A stretch of DNA of 64,000 nt from Kribbella catacumbae DSM 19601. Lineage in GTDB: Bacteria > Actinomycetota > Actinomycetes > Propionibacteriales > Kribbellaceae. The notes beneath the pieces were generated by a model. That model had not been told where the DNA came from and did no database searches. It saw nothing but the letters and a program-made list of their open reading frames with translations. The translations under genes were made by a program, and so were the position numbers. Where the stretch lies: assembly GCF_000372465.1 (NCBI RefSeq), contig NZ_AQUZ01000017.1, positions 89,913 to 153,912 on the forward strand. The letters are read 5' to 3'. Positions 34,751 through 42,155 of this stretch are shown here, in pieces (positions within the stretch are counted from its first letter, which is position 1; each line of letters starts with the position of its first letter).

Positions 34751-35482
34751 ATGCGGGTGTTCTCGGGGCCGGTTGGTGAGCCGGCGGTGGAGTTGGCTGT
34801 CGCGACCGCGATGGTGCGACGTGCGTCTGCGGGGGAGTTGGTGGAGGCGCTACGGATCTATCGGCCGGCCGAGCCGGTGCTGGTCTTCGGGCGCCGGGAC
34901 ACGCGGCACCCTGGCTTCGAGGCCGCAGTACGGGTCGGTCGTGACGCCGGGTTCGTGCCACTTGTGCGCGCGGTTGGTGGGCGGCCTGTCGCCTATACGT
35001 CGGAAGCGCTGGTGATCGACCACGTACGGCCTGACCTGCGAGCGACCGAGGACCAGCAGAGCCGCTTCAAGGCTTTCGGTCAGCTGTACGCCGATACGCT
35101 CCGGGCGATCGACATCGATGCACGGGTCGGCGAAATCCCCGGCGAGTACTGCCCGGGCCCAGAGAGCATCAACGCTCGTGGCGCCGTCAAGCTGGTCGGT
35201 ACGGGCCAGCGAGTCGTACGGAACGCCTGGCTCTTCAGCTCCCTGACCGTCATCGGCGACGCCGACCTGATCCGATCCCTCCTGACCGAGGTCTACGCCA
35301 ACCTGGAGCTCCCCTTCGACCCGGCCACCGTCGGCTCCCTGTCAACCGAACGCCCCGACCTGACGGCGACCGCCGTCGAACACCACTTCCACGCGACCTT
35401 CGCCGCCGGAATCGCCCCATCGCTCCTTGACCACCCAACCCTGGAGCTGGCCGCCTCGTCCGCGGCCGACCATCGAATCTAG
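34751..35482 (+). CDS. lipoate-protein ligase A-like (BPL/LplA/LipB fold) protein
   Basis: The 243-residue protein has the fold's typical run: RIYRPAEPVLVFGRRDTRHPG, VPLVRAVGGRPVAYTSEALV (RRxGG-like RAVGG motif), IPGEYCPGPESINARGAVKLVG (substrate loop with the ligating Lys) and GTGQRVVRNAWLFSSLTV. It likely attaches or transfers lipoate or octanoate to carrier domains. ATG 34751 is used; ATG 34742 is also possible. The 5' end abuts a truncated TetR gene, so its promoter may be rearranged. Confidence 0.8.
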   Translation: MRVFSGPVGEPAVELAVATAMVRRASAGELVEALRIYRPAEPVLVFGRRDTRHPGFEAAVRVGRDAGFVPLVRAVGGRPVAYTSEALVIDHVRPDLRATEDQQSRFKAFGQLYADTLRAIDIDARVGEIPGEYCPGPESINARGAVKLVGTGQRVVRNAWLFSSLTVIGDADLIRSLLTEVYANLELPFDPATVGSLSTERPDLTATAVEHHFHATFAAGIAPSLLDHPTLELAASSAADHRI

Positions 35483-35516
35483 TCGCTGCCCGGATGCGGG
35501 CCTTGGTTGGCCGGCG

Positions 35517-35843
35517 TTACTTCTCGGCCGGGCCGGGTTCCCTCTTGATGGACTTCTGATAGATGTCCGCGTAGGTGGGCGAGTCCTTGACCAGGTCGTC
35601 GCAGAACGCGGCAACATCGGTGCCGATGAGTTCCAGAACTCCCTTACCGGCCGCGGCGCCCTCCTCGAAAAAGTCGACGATCCCTGTGAGCAGGGACCCG
35701 TCAACCAGGTCGAGCGGTCCAACCTTGAAGAGGTACCTCTGGATCTCCTTGTAGACGATCTGGTAGTCCGGCGGGAGCGCCTTGACTCGCGCCAGGTGCG
35801 CCCGCCACTGCTTCTTGCCCTCGATGATGTCCTGGATGCCCAC
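35517..35843 (-). CDS. DUF1048 protein (second)
   Basis: The 108-residue helical protein (QWRAHLARVKALPPDYQIVYKEIQRYLFK) belongs to the DUF1048 group commonly found beside PadR regulators. The GTG start lies one base after the preceding gene's stop. It shares the ALPxDYxxxxxEIxxxL pattern with its neighbour and probably arose by duplication. Biochemical function is unknown; a role in membrane or drug stress is suggested only by PadR linkage. Confidence 0.8.
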   Translation of the reverse strand: MGIQDIIEGKKQWRAHLARVKALPPDYQIVYKEIQRYLFKVGPLDLVDGSLLTGIVDFFEEGAAAGKGVLELIGTDVAAFCDDLVKDSPTYADIYQKSIKREPGPAEK

Positions 35844-35844
35844 G

Positions 35845-36201
35845 TCAGCCTCCTAGCTTGGCGAGTTTCCTTGCGACGTTCCTGTTCAACTGCTCGCGCC
35901 ACCGGTCGCGATAGGTGCGAGCCTCCCTGCCGCCGGCCAGCGCCGCGCTGAAGCCCTCGATGTCGTCACCGACTACGTGATAGATGCTTTGCCCGTCGGC
36001 CGCTGTCTCTTCGAGCAGCCCCAGGGCGCCGTCGAGGATCGGCATCAGGTTTCGGCCGGTGAGGTCCGAGTAGGGTGAGAGATGACTCTTGATCTCGTCC
36101 CACGCCGCCCGGTAGTCGTTCGGCAATGCCTCGGCCCGGGCTTCGAACGCCTTCCATTCCCTGGTGAGATCGCTGCCGGTGATGGTCTCCCAGAAGTTCA
36201 T
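35845..36201 (-). CDS. DUF1048 protein (first)
   Basis: The 118-residue protein reads REWKAFEARAEALPNDYRAAWDEIKSHLSPYSDLTGRNLMPILDG in outline, with the same ALPxDY core as the next gene. Its ATG overlaps the stop of the padR gene as ATGA. The order padR - DUF1048 - DUF1048 is a recurrent arrangement in Gram-positive bacteria. No catalytic motif is visible, and the proteins may act as small helical bundles that form hetero-oligomers. Confidence 0.82.
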   Translation of the reverse strand: MNFWETITGSDLTREWKAFEARAEALPNDYRAAWDEIKSHLSPYSDLTGRNLMPILDGALGLLEETAADGQSIYHVVGDDIEGFSAALAGGREARTYRDRWREQLNRNVARKLAKLGG

Positions 36202-36524
36202 CTCCCGCCCTCCTTGAGCTTGTCGATCCGTGCTGTCACGTACTCCCATTTCGCCCAGAACGTCGCGAGTTCTTTGCGCCCCGCGTCGTTGAGTGCGTAG
36301 AACTTGCGCGGCGGGCCCTGCCCGGACGGCCGTTTCGTGACCTGGACGAGCCTGTTCTTCTCCAGTCGCAGCAGGATGGTGTAAACCGTGCCCTCGATGA
36401 CCTCGGTGAAGCCGAGTTCGTTCAGCCGGCGTGTGATGGCGTACCCGTAGGTCTCGTCGCTGCCGATGATTTCCAGCACGCAGCCCTCGAGCGTGCCCTT
36501 CAGCATCTCCGTCAGGTCGTCCAT
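36198..36524 (-). CDS. PadR-family transcriptional regulator
   Basis: The 108-residue winged-helix protein reads LEGCVLEIIGSDETYGYAI, TEVIEGTVYTILLRLEKNRLV and RKFYALNDAGRKELATFWAKW, all standard PadR. It leads the operon with two DUF1048 genes and has a 13-bp perfect inverted repeat 26 bases upstream, so it is probably autoregulated. The effector is unknown; many PadR proteins respond to phenolics or toxic compounds. Confidence 0.92.
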   Translation of the reverse strand: MDDLTEMLKGTLEGCVLEIIGSDETYGYAITRRLNELGFTEVIEGTVYTILLRLEKNRLVQVTKRPSGQGPPRKFYALNDAGRKELATFWAKWEYVTARIDKLKEGGR

Positions 36525-36549
36525 CGTGGGTCCTCTTCGATCCTCCTGG

Positions 36550-36591
36550 TACTCGGTGGTACCGAGTACCACTATACCGTACCACCGAGTA
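36550..36591 (-). promoter_or_regulatory. PadR operator and promoter
   Basis: TACTCGGTGGTAC (36550-36562) and GTACCACCGAGTA (36579-36591) are perfect inverted repeats with 16 bases between. On the minus strand the spacer contains TATAGT (36576-36571), a good -10 box, so binding would block polymerase. A nested GGTACC palindrome lies at 36558-36563. Confidence 0.7.
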
Positions 36592-36715
36592 GTGGGTGGT
36601 CGCCCGCGACCCCGGAGATGATCGACCTGGACGCGACCTCGGCAGGCGCCCGTCCAGAAGACCTGATGCACGATGCGATCGCTGTCGCCTAGTTGACCTG
36701 CGAGGCGTGGGCCGC

Positions 36716-37534
36716 CTACTGTCCGGCCAGCTTGGCCACGACCGGCGCGAGTGTGTCGGCAAAGTCGGCGCCGATGACGAAGTAGGAGAAGCCGATCTCC
36801 TCGCGCCGTCGTTGGATTTCTTCGGCGGCTGCCGCGGGGTCACTCGGAAGTATGACGAGCGAGTCGGCCGCGCGAAGCGCCGCGGTGTCGAGGTTGGGCG
36901 GTGCCATGAACGGAGCGACACCGTCACCGACAGCGGCGACGTGCTGGCCGAGTTCGATGTCCCGGCCCTCAGGAAAGTCGCGTACCCGGTTCGTGGTTTC
37001 GACCCGATCATCTTCCGGTGAGAGTACGAACGTGACTGCGTCAGCGACTTCGAGCGCCAGCGCCTGCGATTTCGGTCCGCTCACCGCCATGACAACCGGC
37101 GTGTGCAGATCGGGGCCATCAAACGTACGCAGGGCGGCCACGGTCTCGCGCATCCTGGCACGACGCTCAGCCGGGGAGACGACAGGCAGCCCCAGCTCGA
37201 CTTCGATCCCGGGACGGCCGGCGCCGATGCCCATTTCGAAGCGGCCTTCCGTGAGTACTGAGAGTGAGTGGGCCTCCCATGCTGTACTCCATGGTTCGCG
37301 CAGCGCGGCGGCATAGACCCACGAGCCGATCCGCAGGTCAGCGAGCGCGGCCGCGGTTGCCAGCGTGGGGCCAATTGCTGGTTGCCAGGTAGGAACGTCG
37401 GGCATCAGCAACGTTGAGTAGCCGCTGGCGGCGATGCGGCGCACGCGGTCTCGCCACGTCGGCAGGTCAGAACCGATCGGCGCAACGACCCCGAATCGGA
37501 ATGGTCTGGTTACGCGCCTGGCCTGGTCGTTCAT
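36716..37534 (-). CDS. LLM-class flavin-dependent oxidoreductase (probably F420-dependent)
   Basis: The 272-residue luciferase-like TIM barrel reads FRFGVVAPIGSDLPTWRDRVRRIAASGYSTLLMPD in outline, LSVLTEGRFEMGIGAGRPG (the family's G-R-x-x-x-G-x-G-x-G) and VMAVSGPKSQALALEVADAV. In actinobacteria this subgroup usually uses coenzyme F420. Substrate unknown. It is about 190 bases from the padR promoter on the same strand and appears to be separately transcribed. Confidence 0.82.
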   Translation of the reverse strand: MNDQARRVTRPFRFGVVAPIGSDLPTWRDRVRRIAASGYSTLLMPDVPTWQPAIGPTLATAAALADLRIGSWVYAAALREPWSTAWEAHSLSVLTEGRFEMGIGAGRPGIEVELGLPVVSPAERRARMRETVAALRTFDGPDLHTPVVMAVSGPKSQALALEVADAVTFVLSPEDDRVETTNRVRDFPEGRDIELGQHVAAVGDGVAPFMAPPNLDTAALRAADSLVILPSDPAAAAEEIQRRREEIGFSYFVIGADFADTLAPVVAKLAGQ

Positions 37535-38032
37535 CGTGGTTCTCCTTGAGCCTGGGACCTTGTTCGGTCCGGTTGCCCTATCCACGAACCCGCTACCCGG
37601 AATCCGACAACCCCGCCCAAGAACGTCGACACTTCGATCGGAGATGAACCGCCGTGGTCGGCGATCAGCAGCGGCGTTACCGGAGTACTGAACAAGGGAC
37701 TAGCGCCGCCGTCCAGTCCGCCCAATCAGTCCGCCCTGGCCTGCCTGACCGAGGGAACGGCGCGGCAGTGGTGTGACCACCAGTGGGACTACGGTAGCTA
37801 CAACGACCCGCAGGTCTACTTCCTGGATTCCTCGAGGTCCGCGTGGCCCGTAGTGGCTTCGGTGACCGAGTGGCCGGAACCTGACCGCCTGAGCCTCGAG
37901 CACCGGTAATCGGCACCCTGTCCTTGCCCTCGGCATCGGTACCGCGAAGTGGTATCTCCATGGTTGTTGGAACTCACCACTACAGTCGCCCGGGTACGGT
38001 GAGGTTGATCGGGGCAGCGAAGGGGCGTGGGT
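37535..38032. other. interval with a start-less open frame
   Basis: No complete gene is seen in this 498-base gap. On the plus strand a frame stays open from about 37565 to TAA at 37907-37909. Its last 60 residues look protein-like (LACLTEGTARQWCDHQWDYG, SYNDPQVYFLDSSRSAWPVV) rather than low-complexity, but no start codon precedes them. It could be the tail of a gene that lost its 5' end. Confidence 0.35.
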
Positions 38033-38995
38033 GTGACGGCGGACGTAGAAGGCTTCGATCGGCTGATCGAACCGTTTCGTTCGGAGTTGCTGGCGTACTG
38101 CTATCGGATGCTTGGCACGGTTCACGATGCTGAGGACCTGGTTCAGGACACGTACCTGAGGGCGTGGCGCGCGCGGGCGCAGTACGACGAATCCCGTAGC
38201 TCCGTACGGACGTGGCTCTACCGGATCGCGACGAACGTCTGCCTGACCGCGTTGAAGGGTCATGGGCGTCGGCCCTTGCCGTCGGGGTTGGTGGCCGAGT
38301 CGGAGCCGCTCGCGCCGCTCGTCCTGGGGGACAACGTGCCCTGGCTGCAGCCGCTGCCGGACTCGTTGCTGACCGGCGGCGATCCCGTCGGGACCGTGAT
38401 CGACCGCAGCAGTCTGCGTCTGGCGTTTGCCGCAGCCCTGCAACACCTGTCGGCGCGTCAGCGCGGCGCGCTGATCCTGCGTGACGTGCTCAGCTTCTCC
38501 GCGGCCGAGGCGGCGGAGATCCTCGGCACCACTGCCGTGTCGGTGAACAGTTCCCTGCAGCGGGCGCGTACCCGGCTGAAGGAGGTCGGGATCCAGCACG
38601 ATGGTGTCAGCGAGCCGCTCGAGGCCGAGCAGCGAGCCTGGGTAGAGCGCTTCATGAAAGCCTTCCTGAACGCCGACATCGAGGGGCTCAAGCGACTGCT
38701 CACCGAGGACGTGCTCCTGGAAATGCCGCCGATGCTCAACTGGTTCACCGGCCGCGACAACTACGGCCTGTTCATGGAATGGGTCTTGACGAAGGCCGGA
38801 ACAGACTGGCAACTGAAGCCCGTAGCCGCCAACGGCCAGCCCGCTTTCGCGGCGTACCGGCGCGTTGGCGGGGGATACGAGCTGCACACGCTCCAGATCC
38901 TCACGGTCACCACCGACGGCATCAGCCGGAACTCGGTGTTCCAGGATCCCGAGGTCTTCGCATCCTTCGGCCTGGCGGCCAGACTCGACGCCTAG
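38033..38995 (+). CDS. ECF sigma factor of the SigG/SigX5 type with SnoaL-like C-terminus
   Basis: The 320-residue protein has region 2 (YCYRMLGTVHDAEDLVQDTYLRAWR), region 4 (LQHLSARQRGALILRDVLSFSAAEAAEILG) and then a SnoaL/NTF2-like domain of about 120 residues (RFMKAFLNADIEGLKRLLTEDVLLEMPP). In this group the C-terminal domain regulates the sigma factor in place of a separate anti-sigma. GAAGGGG precedes GTG 38033; GTG 38027 is an alternative. The following SgcJ-like gene may be its target. Confidence 0.9.
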   Translation: MTADVEGFDRLIEPFRSELLAYCYRMLGTVHDAEDLVQDTYLRAWRARAQYDESRSSVRTWLYRIATNVCLTALKGHGRRPLPSGLVAESEPLAPLVLGDNVPWLQPLPDSLLTGGDPVGTVIDRSSLRLAFAAALQHLSARQRGALILRDVLSFSAAEAAEILGTTAVSVNSSLQRARTRLKEVGIQHDGVSEPLEAEQRAWVERFMKAFLNADIEGLKRLLTEDVLLEMPPMLNWFTGRDNYGLFMEWVLTKAGTDWQLKPVAANGQPAFAAYRRVGGGYELHTLQILTVTTDGISRNSVFQDPEVFASFGLAARLDA

Positions 38996-39106
38996 GGACT
39001 TGCCAGCATCTTTTTTCACGGGCGCGATGAGTTTCGGGCCTGCCGACGGTATGTACTCCCGAGCCCACCGGAACACCCCGGCGGGCCGATCGCAAGGGAG
39101 AATCCG

Positions 39107-39514
39107 ATGTCATACAGTCGTCCGGCAGACGAGGCCGCCATCCAGGCCGTTCTGGCTGACTCCTACAAAGCGTGGGAAGCCGGCGACGCCGCCGGCATGG
39201 TCGCCAACTACGCCGAGGATGCGACCGCCATCATGACCGGCTCGCTCGGCGACAGCCGCGATGTAATTCGCGAGAGCATGGCGATGGCTTTCGAGGGGCC
39301 GCTCAAGGGCAGCTCCACCTACAACAAGCAACTGAGCCTCCGCTTCGTCGGCAGGGACGCCGCGATCGTCATCAGCGAATCCGGCATCCTGTTCCCTGGC
39401 CAGACCGAGGTCCCGGAGAGCGGCAAGGTGAACGCGACCTGGGTTTTCGAGAAGCGGGATGCTCAGTGGCTGATCGTTGCCTATCACAACAGCCCGGTGC
39501 TGGCGCCTGTGTAG
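39107..39514 (+). CDS. SgcJ/EcaC-like NTF2-fold protein
   Basis: The 135-residue protein reads ADEAAIQAVLADSYKAWEAGDAAGMVANYAEDATAIM in outline and ends TWVFEKRDAQWLIVAYHNSP, the typical NTF2/SnoaL pattern of SgcJ/EcaC-type proteins. A good AAGGGAG sits upstream of the ATG. Fold members are small hydrolases, cyclases or ligand-binding proteins; the reaction is unknown. It follows the ECF gene by 111 bases and shares its fold with that protein's C-terminal domain. Confidence 0.78.
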   Translation: MSYSRPADEAAIQAVLADSYKAWEAGDAAGMVANYAEDATAIMTGSLGDSRDVIRESMAMAFEGPLKGSSTYNKQLSLRFVGRDAAIVISESGILFPGQTEVPESGKVNATWVFEKRDAQWLIVAYHNSPVLAPV

Positions 39515-39603
39515 TGAGCCTTCGCCGTACCTGGTGATGAAGGTGCGTAGTGGCGAGCGGGTCTGACATCACTGACCCACCCCAGACCCGCCGCCACCCA
39601 GCA

Positions 39604-40016
39604 CCTTCCCGCAAGCTGGCGACGCAGGAGCCCACGCGCCACCCCAACCACTGCAACCACGGCAACGACCTCGGACCGCCGCCTTCACCTAGCGGGCGAC
39701 GCAGGAGCCAGCGCGTTCCAGCGCCGCGCACGCCCTCGTGAGCCGCGGGACCGTCCCGACCGACAGGACATAGTCCCCAAAACAGGCCGCGCAAACGTTT
39801 GCCCGGCCCGATAGCCGCACTATGTCCTGTCGGTCGGGACGGCATCCGCGACTCGCCTACCCTCGCTAGGAGTCCGCGTGCAACCACGGTAACCACCCCA
39901 GTCCCGCCGCCATCCAGCGCCTTCGCCAAGTGGGCGACGCAGGAGCCCACGCACCACACCGACCCCGCCACGCTGACCATCGGCCCCTGCCTTCACCAAG
40001 CAGGCGACGCAGGAGC
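39604..40016. repeat. four copies of a 28-bp GCGACGCAGGAGC-type repeat
   Basis: Copies at 39604-39631, 39681-39708, 39919-39946 and 39989-40016 share the pattern CCTTC-x-CC/CA-AG, two or three variable bases, then GGCGACGCAGGAGC. Each is followed by a variable GC-rich stretch, and the first and third are followed by CCACGC. The 525-base gap 39515-40039 has no gene. Between copies 2 and 3 lies the hairpin element 39751-39842. Confidence 0.75.
39751..39842. repeat. inverted-repeat element with CCCGACCGACAGGA core, copy 2
   Basis: Arms 39751-39774 and 39819-39842 are perfectly complementary over 24 bases, enclosing 44 bases. The arm contains CCCGACCGACAGGA and ends TAGT, as in the element at 29925-30028; the two bases between differ (CA here, AG there), each mirrored in the partner arm, so pairing is preserved. 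Confidence 0.85.
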
Positions 40017-40039
40017 GGACGACTGAGCAGGCGTGGGGT

Positions 40040-40945
40040 TTACTGCCAAGGGCGGAGTTTGTTGGGGTTGCGCACGGCCCAGATGTTGCTGATCCGGTCG
40101 CCCACGACATCGAACGCCAGGACCGCTGCCGCCACGTCGTTGTCCATGACAACCAACCCGGGCTGGCCGTTGACCGTGCGTTCGACGATTGTCAGGTGGC
40201 CGGCCCGTTCGGCGAGGTCCACGAAGTACTGGGCGACCAGCTCGCCGCCTTCGACCGGGTGGAGGGCGGCAGTGGCGAGGCCGCCGCCGTCGCCGGTTGC
40301 GGTGGCGGTTGGGTCGAGGAGGCCGATCAGGGCCTCGATGTCTTTGGCTTCCCAGGCCTGCTTGAAGTCCCGCACGATCGCCGCGCACTCGGCCGCCGGA
40401 GCCGGGGGTTCCTGCGACGTACGAAGCCGACGCCGCGCTGACGTAGCCAACTGACGGCAGGCAGCCGGCGTACGACCGACGATGCCCGCGACTTCAGGGA
40501 ACGAGTACCGGAAGACATCGTGAAGGATAAAGGCGACCCGCTCAGCCGGAGTCATAGATTCGAGGACGACAAGGAAGGCCATGTTGACCGACTCATCGAG
40601 GGTGACCCGGTCGGCCGGGTCCGCGGTGCTGCCGGTCGTGCGCCCGCCGGTCCATTCCGACTGGTCTGGGATCGGCTCAGGGATCCACTCTCCGACATAG
40701 TTCTCCCGCCGGACTCGCGCCGATCCGAGCAGGTCGAGGCAGATGCGGCTCGCGACCGTGGTCAGCCAGGCGCCGGGGGAGCGGATGGCGTCCTGCTCCT
40801 CCCGGGTCAGGGCGTACCAGCGGGCATACGTCTCCTGTACGACGTCCTCCGCGTCCGCCAGCGATCCGACCAGCCGGTAAGCGAGGTTGATCAGCTGACG
40901 CCGCTCGCTCATGATCGCGCTCAGATTCGGATCACCGCTGGTCAC
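40040..40945 (-). CDS. ECF41-group sigma factor with SnoaL-like C-terminal domain
   Basis: The 301-residue protein has region 2 (LAYRLVGSLADAEDVVQETYARWY), region 4 (LESMTPAERVAFILHDVFRYSFPEVAGIVG) and a SnoaL-like extension with the two ECF41 hallmarks: a DGGG motif (TATGDGGGLATAAL) and a C-terminal NP-x-KL (VRNPNKLRPW). In ECF41 proteins the extension both activates and restrains the sigma factor, and there is no anti-sigma. GTG 40945 follows GGAGG. It is divergent from an NTF2-like/YceI pair across two matching promoter motifs. Confidence 0.93.
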   Translation of the reverse strand: MTSGDPNLSAIMSERRQLINLAYRLVGSLADAEDVVQETYARWYALTREEQDAIRSPGAWLTTVASRICLDLLGSARVRRENYVGEWIPEPIPDQSEWTGGRTTGSTADPADRVTLDESVNMAFLVVLESMTPAERVAFILHDVFRYSFPEVAGIVGRTPAACRQLATSARRRLRTSQEPPAPAAECAAIVRDFKQAWEAKDIEALIGLLDPTATATGDGGGLATAALHPVEGGELVAQYFVDLAERAGHLTIVERTVNGQPGLVVMDNDVAAAVLAFDVVGDRISNIWAVRNPNKLRPWQ

Positions 40946-40986
40946 GGTCGCGCCTCCTTCGGTCGTTTCGGGCTCTCGATCAGTCC

Positions 40987-41011
40987 GACGAGACAGCGTG
41001 CCGGACTGTGA
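40987..41011 (-). promoter_or_regulatory. ECF41-type promoter of the sigma gene
   Basis: On the minus strand TCACA (41011-41007) and CGTC (40990-40987) are separated by exactly 16 bases and preceded by CC. This matches the reported ECF41 motif TGTCACA...CGTC except at the first bases, and suggests autoregulation. Confidence 0.65.
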
Positions 41012-41041
41012 GGTCTGCGGCTGGCCGGCCCCCACGTGCCC

Positions 41042-41066
41042 TCACATCCGGGCCGGCTGTCTCGTC
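41042..41066 (+). promoter_or_regulatory. ECF41-type promoter of the NTF2-like/YceI operon
   Basis: TCACA (41042-41046) and CGTC (41063-41066) are separated by exactly 16 bases and preceded by CCC, the mirror image of the sigma-gene promoter. GCTGTCTCGTCGG occurs around both -10 boxes in opposite orientation. A leader of about 35 bases runs to GTG 41107. Confidence 0.65.
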
Positions 41067-41106
41067 GGGGGTGGAGAGACGAAACGGACCAGAGGAGAGG
41101 ATCGAA

Positions 41107-41583
41107 GTGAGCGACATTCAGGCTATCGCCGACCGGTTGGAGATCGAGGCGCTGCGGTGCGGGTTCACGGACTCGTCGCTGATGCGCGACTGGGACGGGT
41201 TCGCGGCGACCTTCACCCCGGACGGCGCCTTGCGGATGCCCCACGCGAAAATCGAGTTCACCAGCCGTGCGGACATCCGGGCCGGCGTCGAGCGGCTGCG
41301 GGGCCTCTGGGAGTTCTTCGTGCAAACGGTGCACCCAGGCCCGATCCAGCTCGAGGGCGACACCGCGACCGGGCGCACCTACATCGAGGAGTTCGGCCGC
41401 TTCCACGACGGCGCCTCGCACCGGAACTACGCCCGGTACCACGACCGCTATCAGCGCACCGCGGACGGCTGGAAGTTCACCGAACGCGTCTACGAGATCC
41501 TGTACTACGACACCACCCCGCTGACCGGCTCGGTCCCGACCGCCACGACCGAATTCGACCTGCCGGCAGGCGTCCACGCATGA
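41107..41583 (+). CDS. NTF2/SnoaL-like protein, probable ECF41 target
   Basis: The 158-residue protein reads ADRLEIEALRCGFTDSSLMRDWDGFAATFTPDGALRM and GRTYIEEFGRFHDGASHRNYARYHDRYQRTADGWKF in outline, a SnoaL_4-type alpha+beta barrel. Enzymes of this fold include dehydratases and isomerases; the reaction is unknown. GAGGAGAGG precedes the GTG. Its stop overlaps the YceI start as ATGA. Placement behind an ECF41-type promoter makes it the most likely target gene. Confidence 0.8.
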   Translation: MSDIQAIADRLEIEALRCGFTDSSLMRDWDGFAATFTPDGALRMPHAKIEFTSRADIRAGVERLRGLWEFFVQTVHPGPIQLEGDTATGRTYIEEFGRFHDGASHRNYARYHDRYQRTADGWKFTERVYEILYYDTTPLTGSVPTATTEFDLPAGVHA

Positions 41584-42095
41584 CGAAGCTCAGTGAACTC
41601 ACCGGCGACTACCGCCTGGACAGCGCCGGCAGCAGGATCGGCTTCGTCGTACCGACCGTGCTGGTCAGCAAAGTGCGTGGGCAGTTCGACGACTTCGACG
41701 GCACCGCCCGGCTGGATGGCGACGACCCGTCGAGGTCGTCGGTCAAGATCACGATCCAGGCGAAGAGCATCCAGACCCGCAACACGCGGCGCGACAACCA
41801 CCTGCGCAAGAGCTACCTGGAGACAGCCGATCATCCGGCCATGACGTTCACCTCGACCAAGGTGGAGCAGACGGACGAGACCCACTTCGCCGTCACCGGC
41901 GACCTCACCATCCACGGCGACACGTTGCCGGTTACCGTGACGTTCGAACTGATGAGCGCTGACGAGCTCCGGTTCGAGGGCAAGGCGACGATCAACCGCA
42001 AGGACTGGGGCGTCAGCTGGTTCGAGGCCGGTGGATTCTTCGTCGGTGCGGAGGTCACGCTGGAACTGGAGGTCGCCGCGGTCAGGCTCCGATAA
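41580..42095 (+). CDS. YceI-family lipid/isoprenoid-binding protein
   Basis: The 171-residue protein reads GDYRLDSAGSRIGFVVPTVLVSKVRGQF, RDNHLRKSYLETADHPAMTFTSTKVE and ATINRKDWGVSW, the lipocalin-like YceI fold that binds long polyisoprenoid-type ligands. No signal peptide is present, so it is cytoplasmic, unlike enterobacterial YceI. Four-base overlap with the NTF2-like gene indicates coupled translation and shared control by the ECF41 factor. Confidence 0.92.
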   Translation: MTKLSELTGDYRLDSAGSRIGFVVPTVLVSKVRGQFDDFDGTARLDGDDPSRSSVKITIQAKSIQTRNTRRDNHLRKSYLETADHPAMTFTSTKVEQTDETHFAVTGDLTIHGDTLPVTVTFELMSADELRFEGKATINRKDWGVSWFEAGGFFVGAEVTLELEVAAVRLR

Positions 42096-42155
42096 TTTTT
42101 CCCGCGTTCGGCGCATCATCCCCGGTAGTGACGCTCTCTCACAACTGGGGCAACA

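Noticed and set aside
39604..40016. Four 28-bp direct repeats that look like a CRISPR array
   Set aside because: Spacing is irregular (77, 238 and 70 bases between starts), repeats vary, a similar copy occurs inverted 10 kb away, and no cas genes are present.
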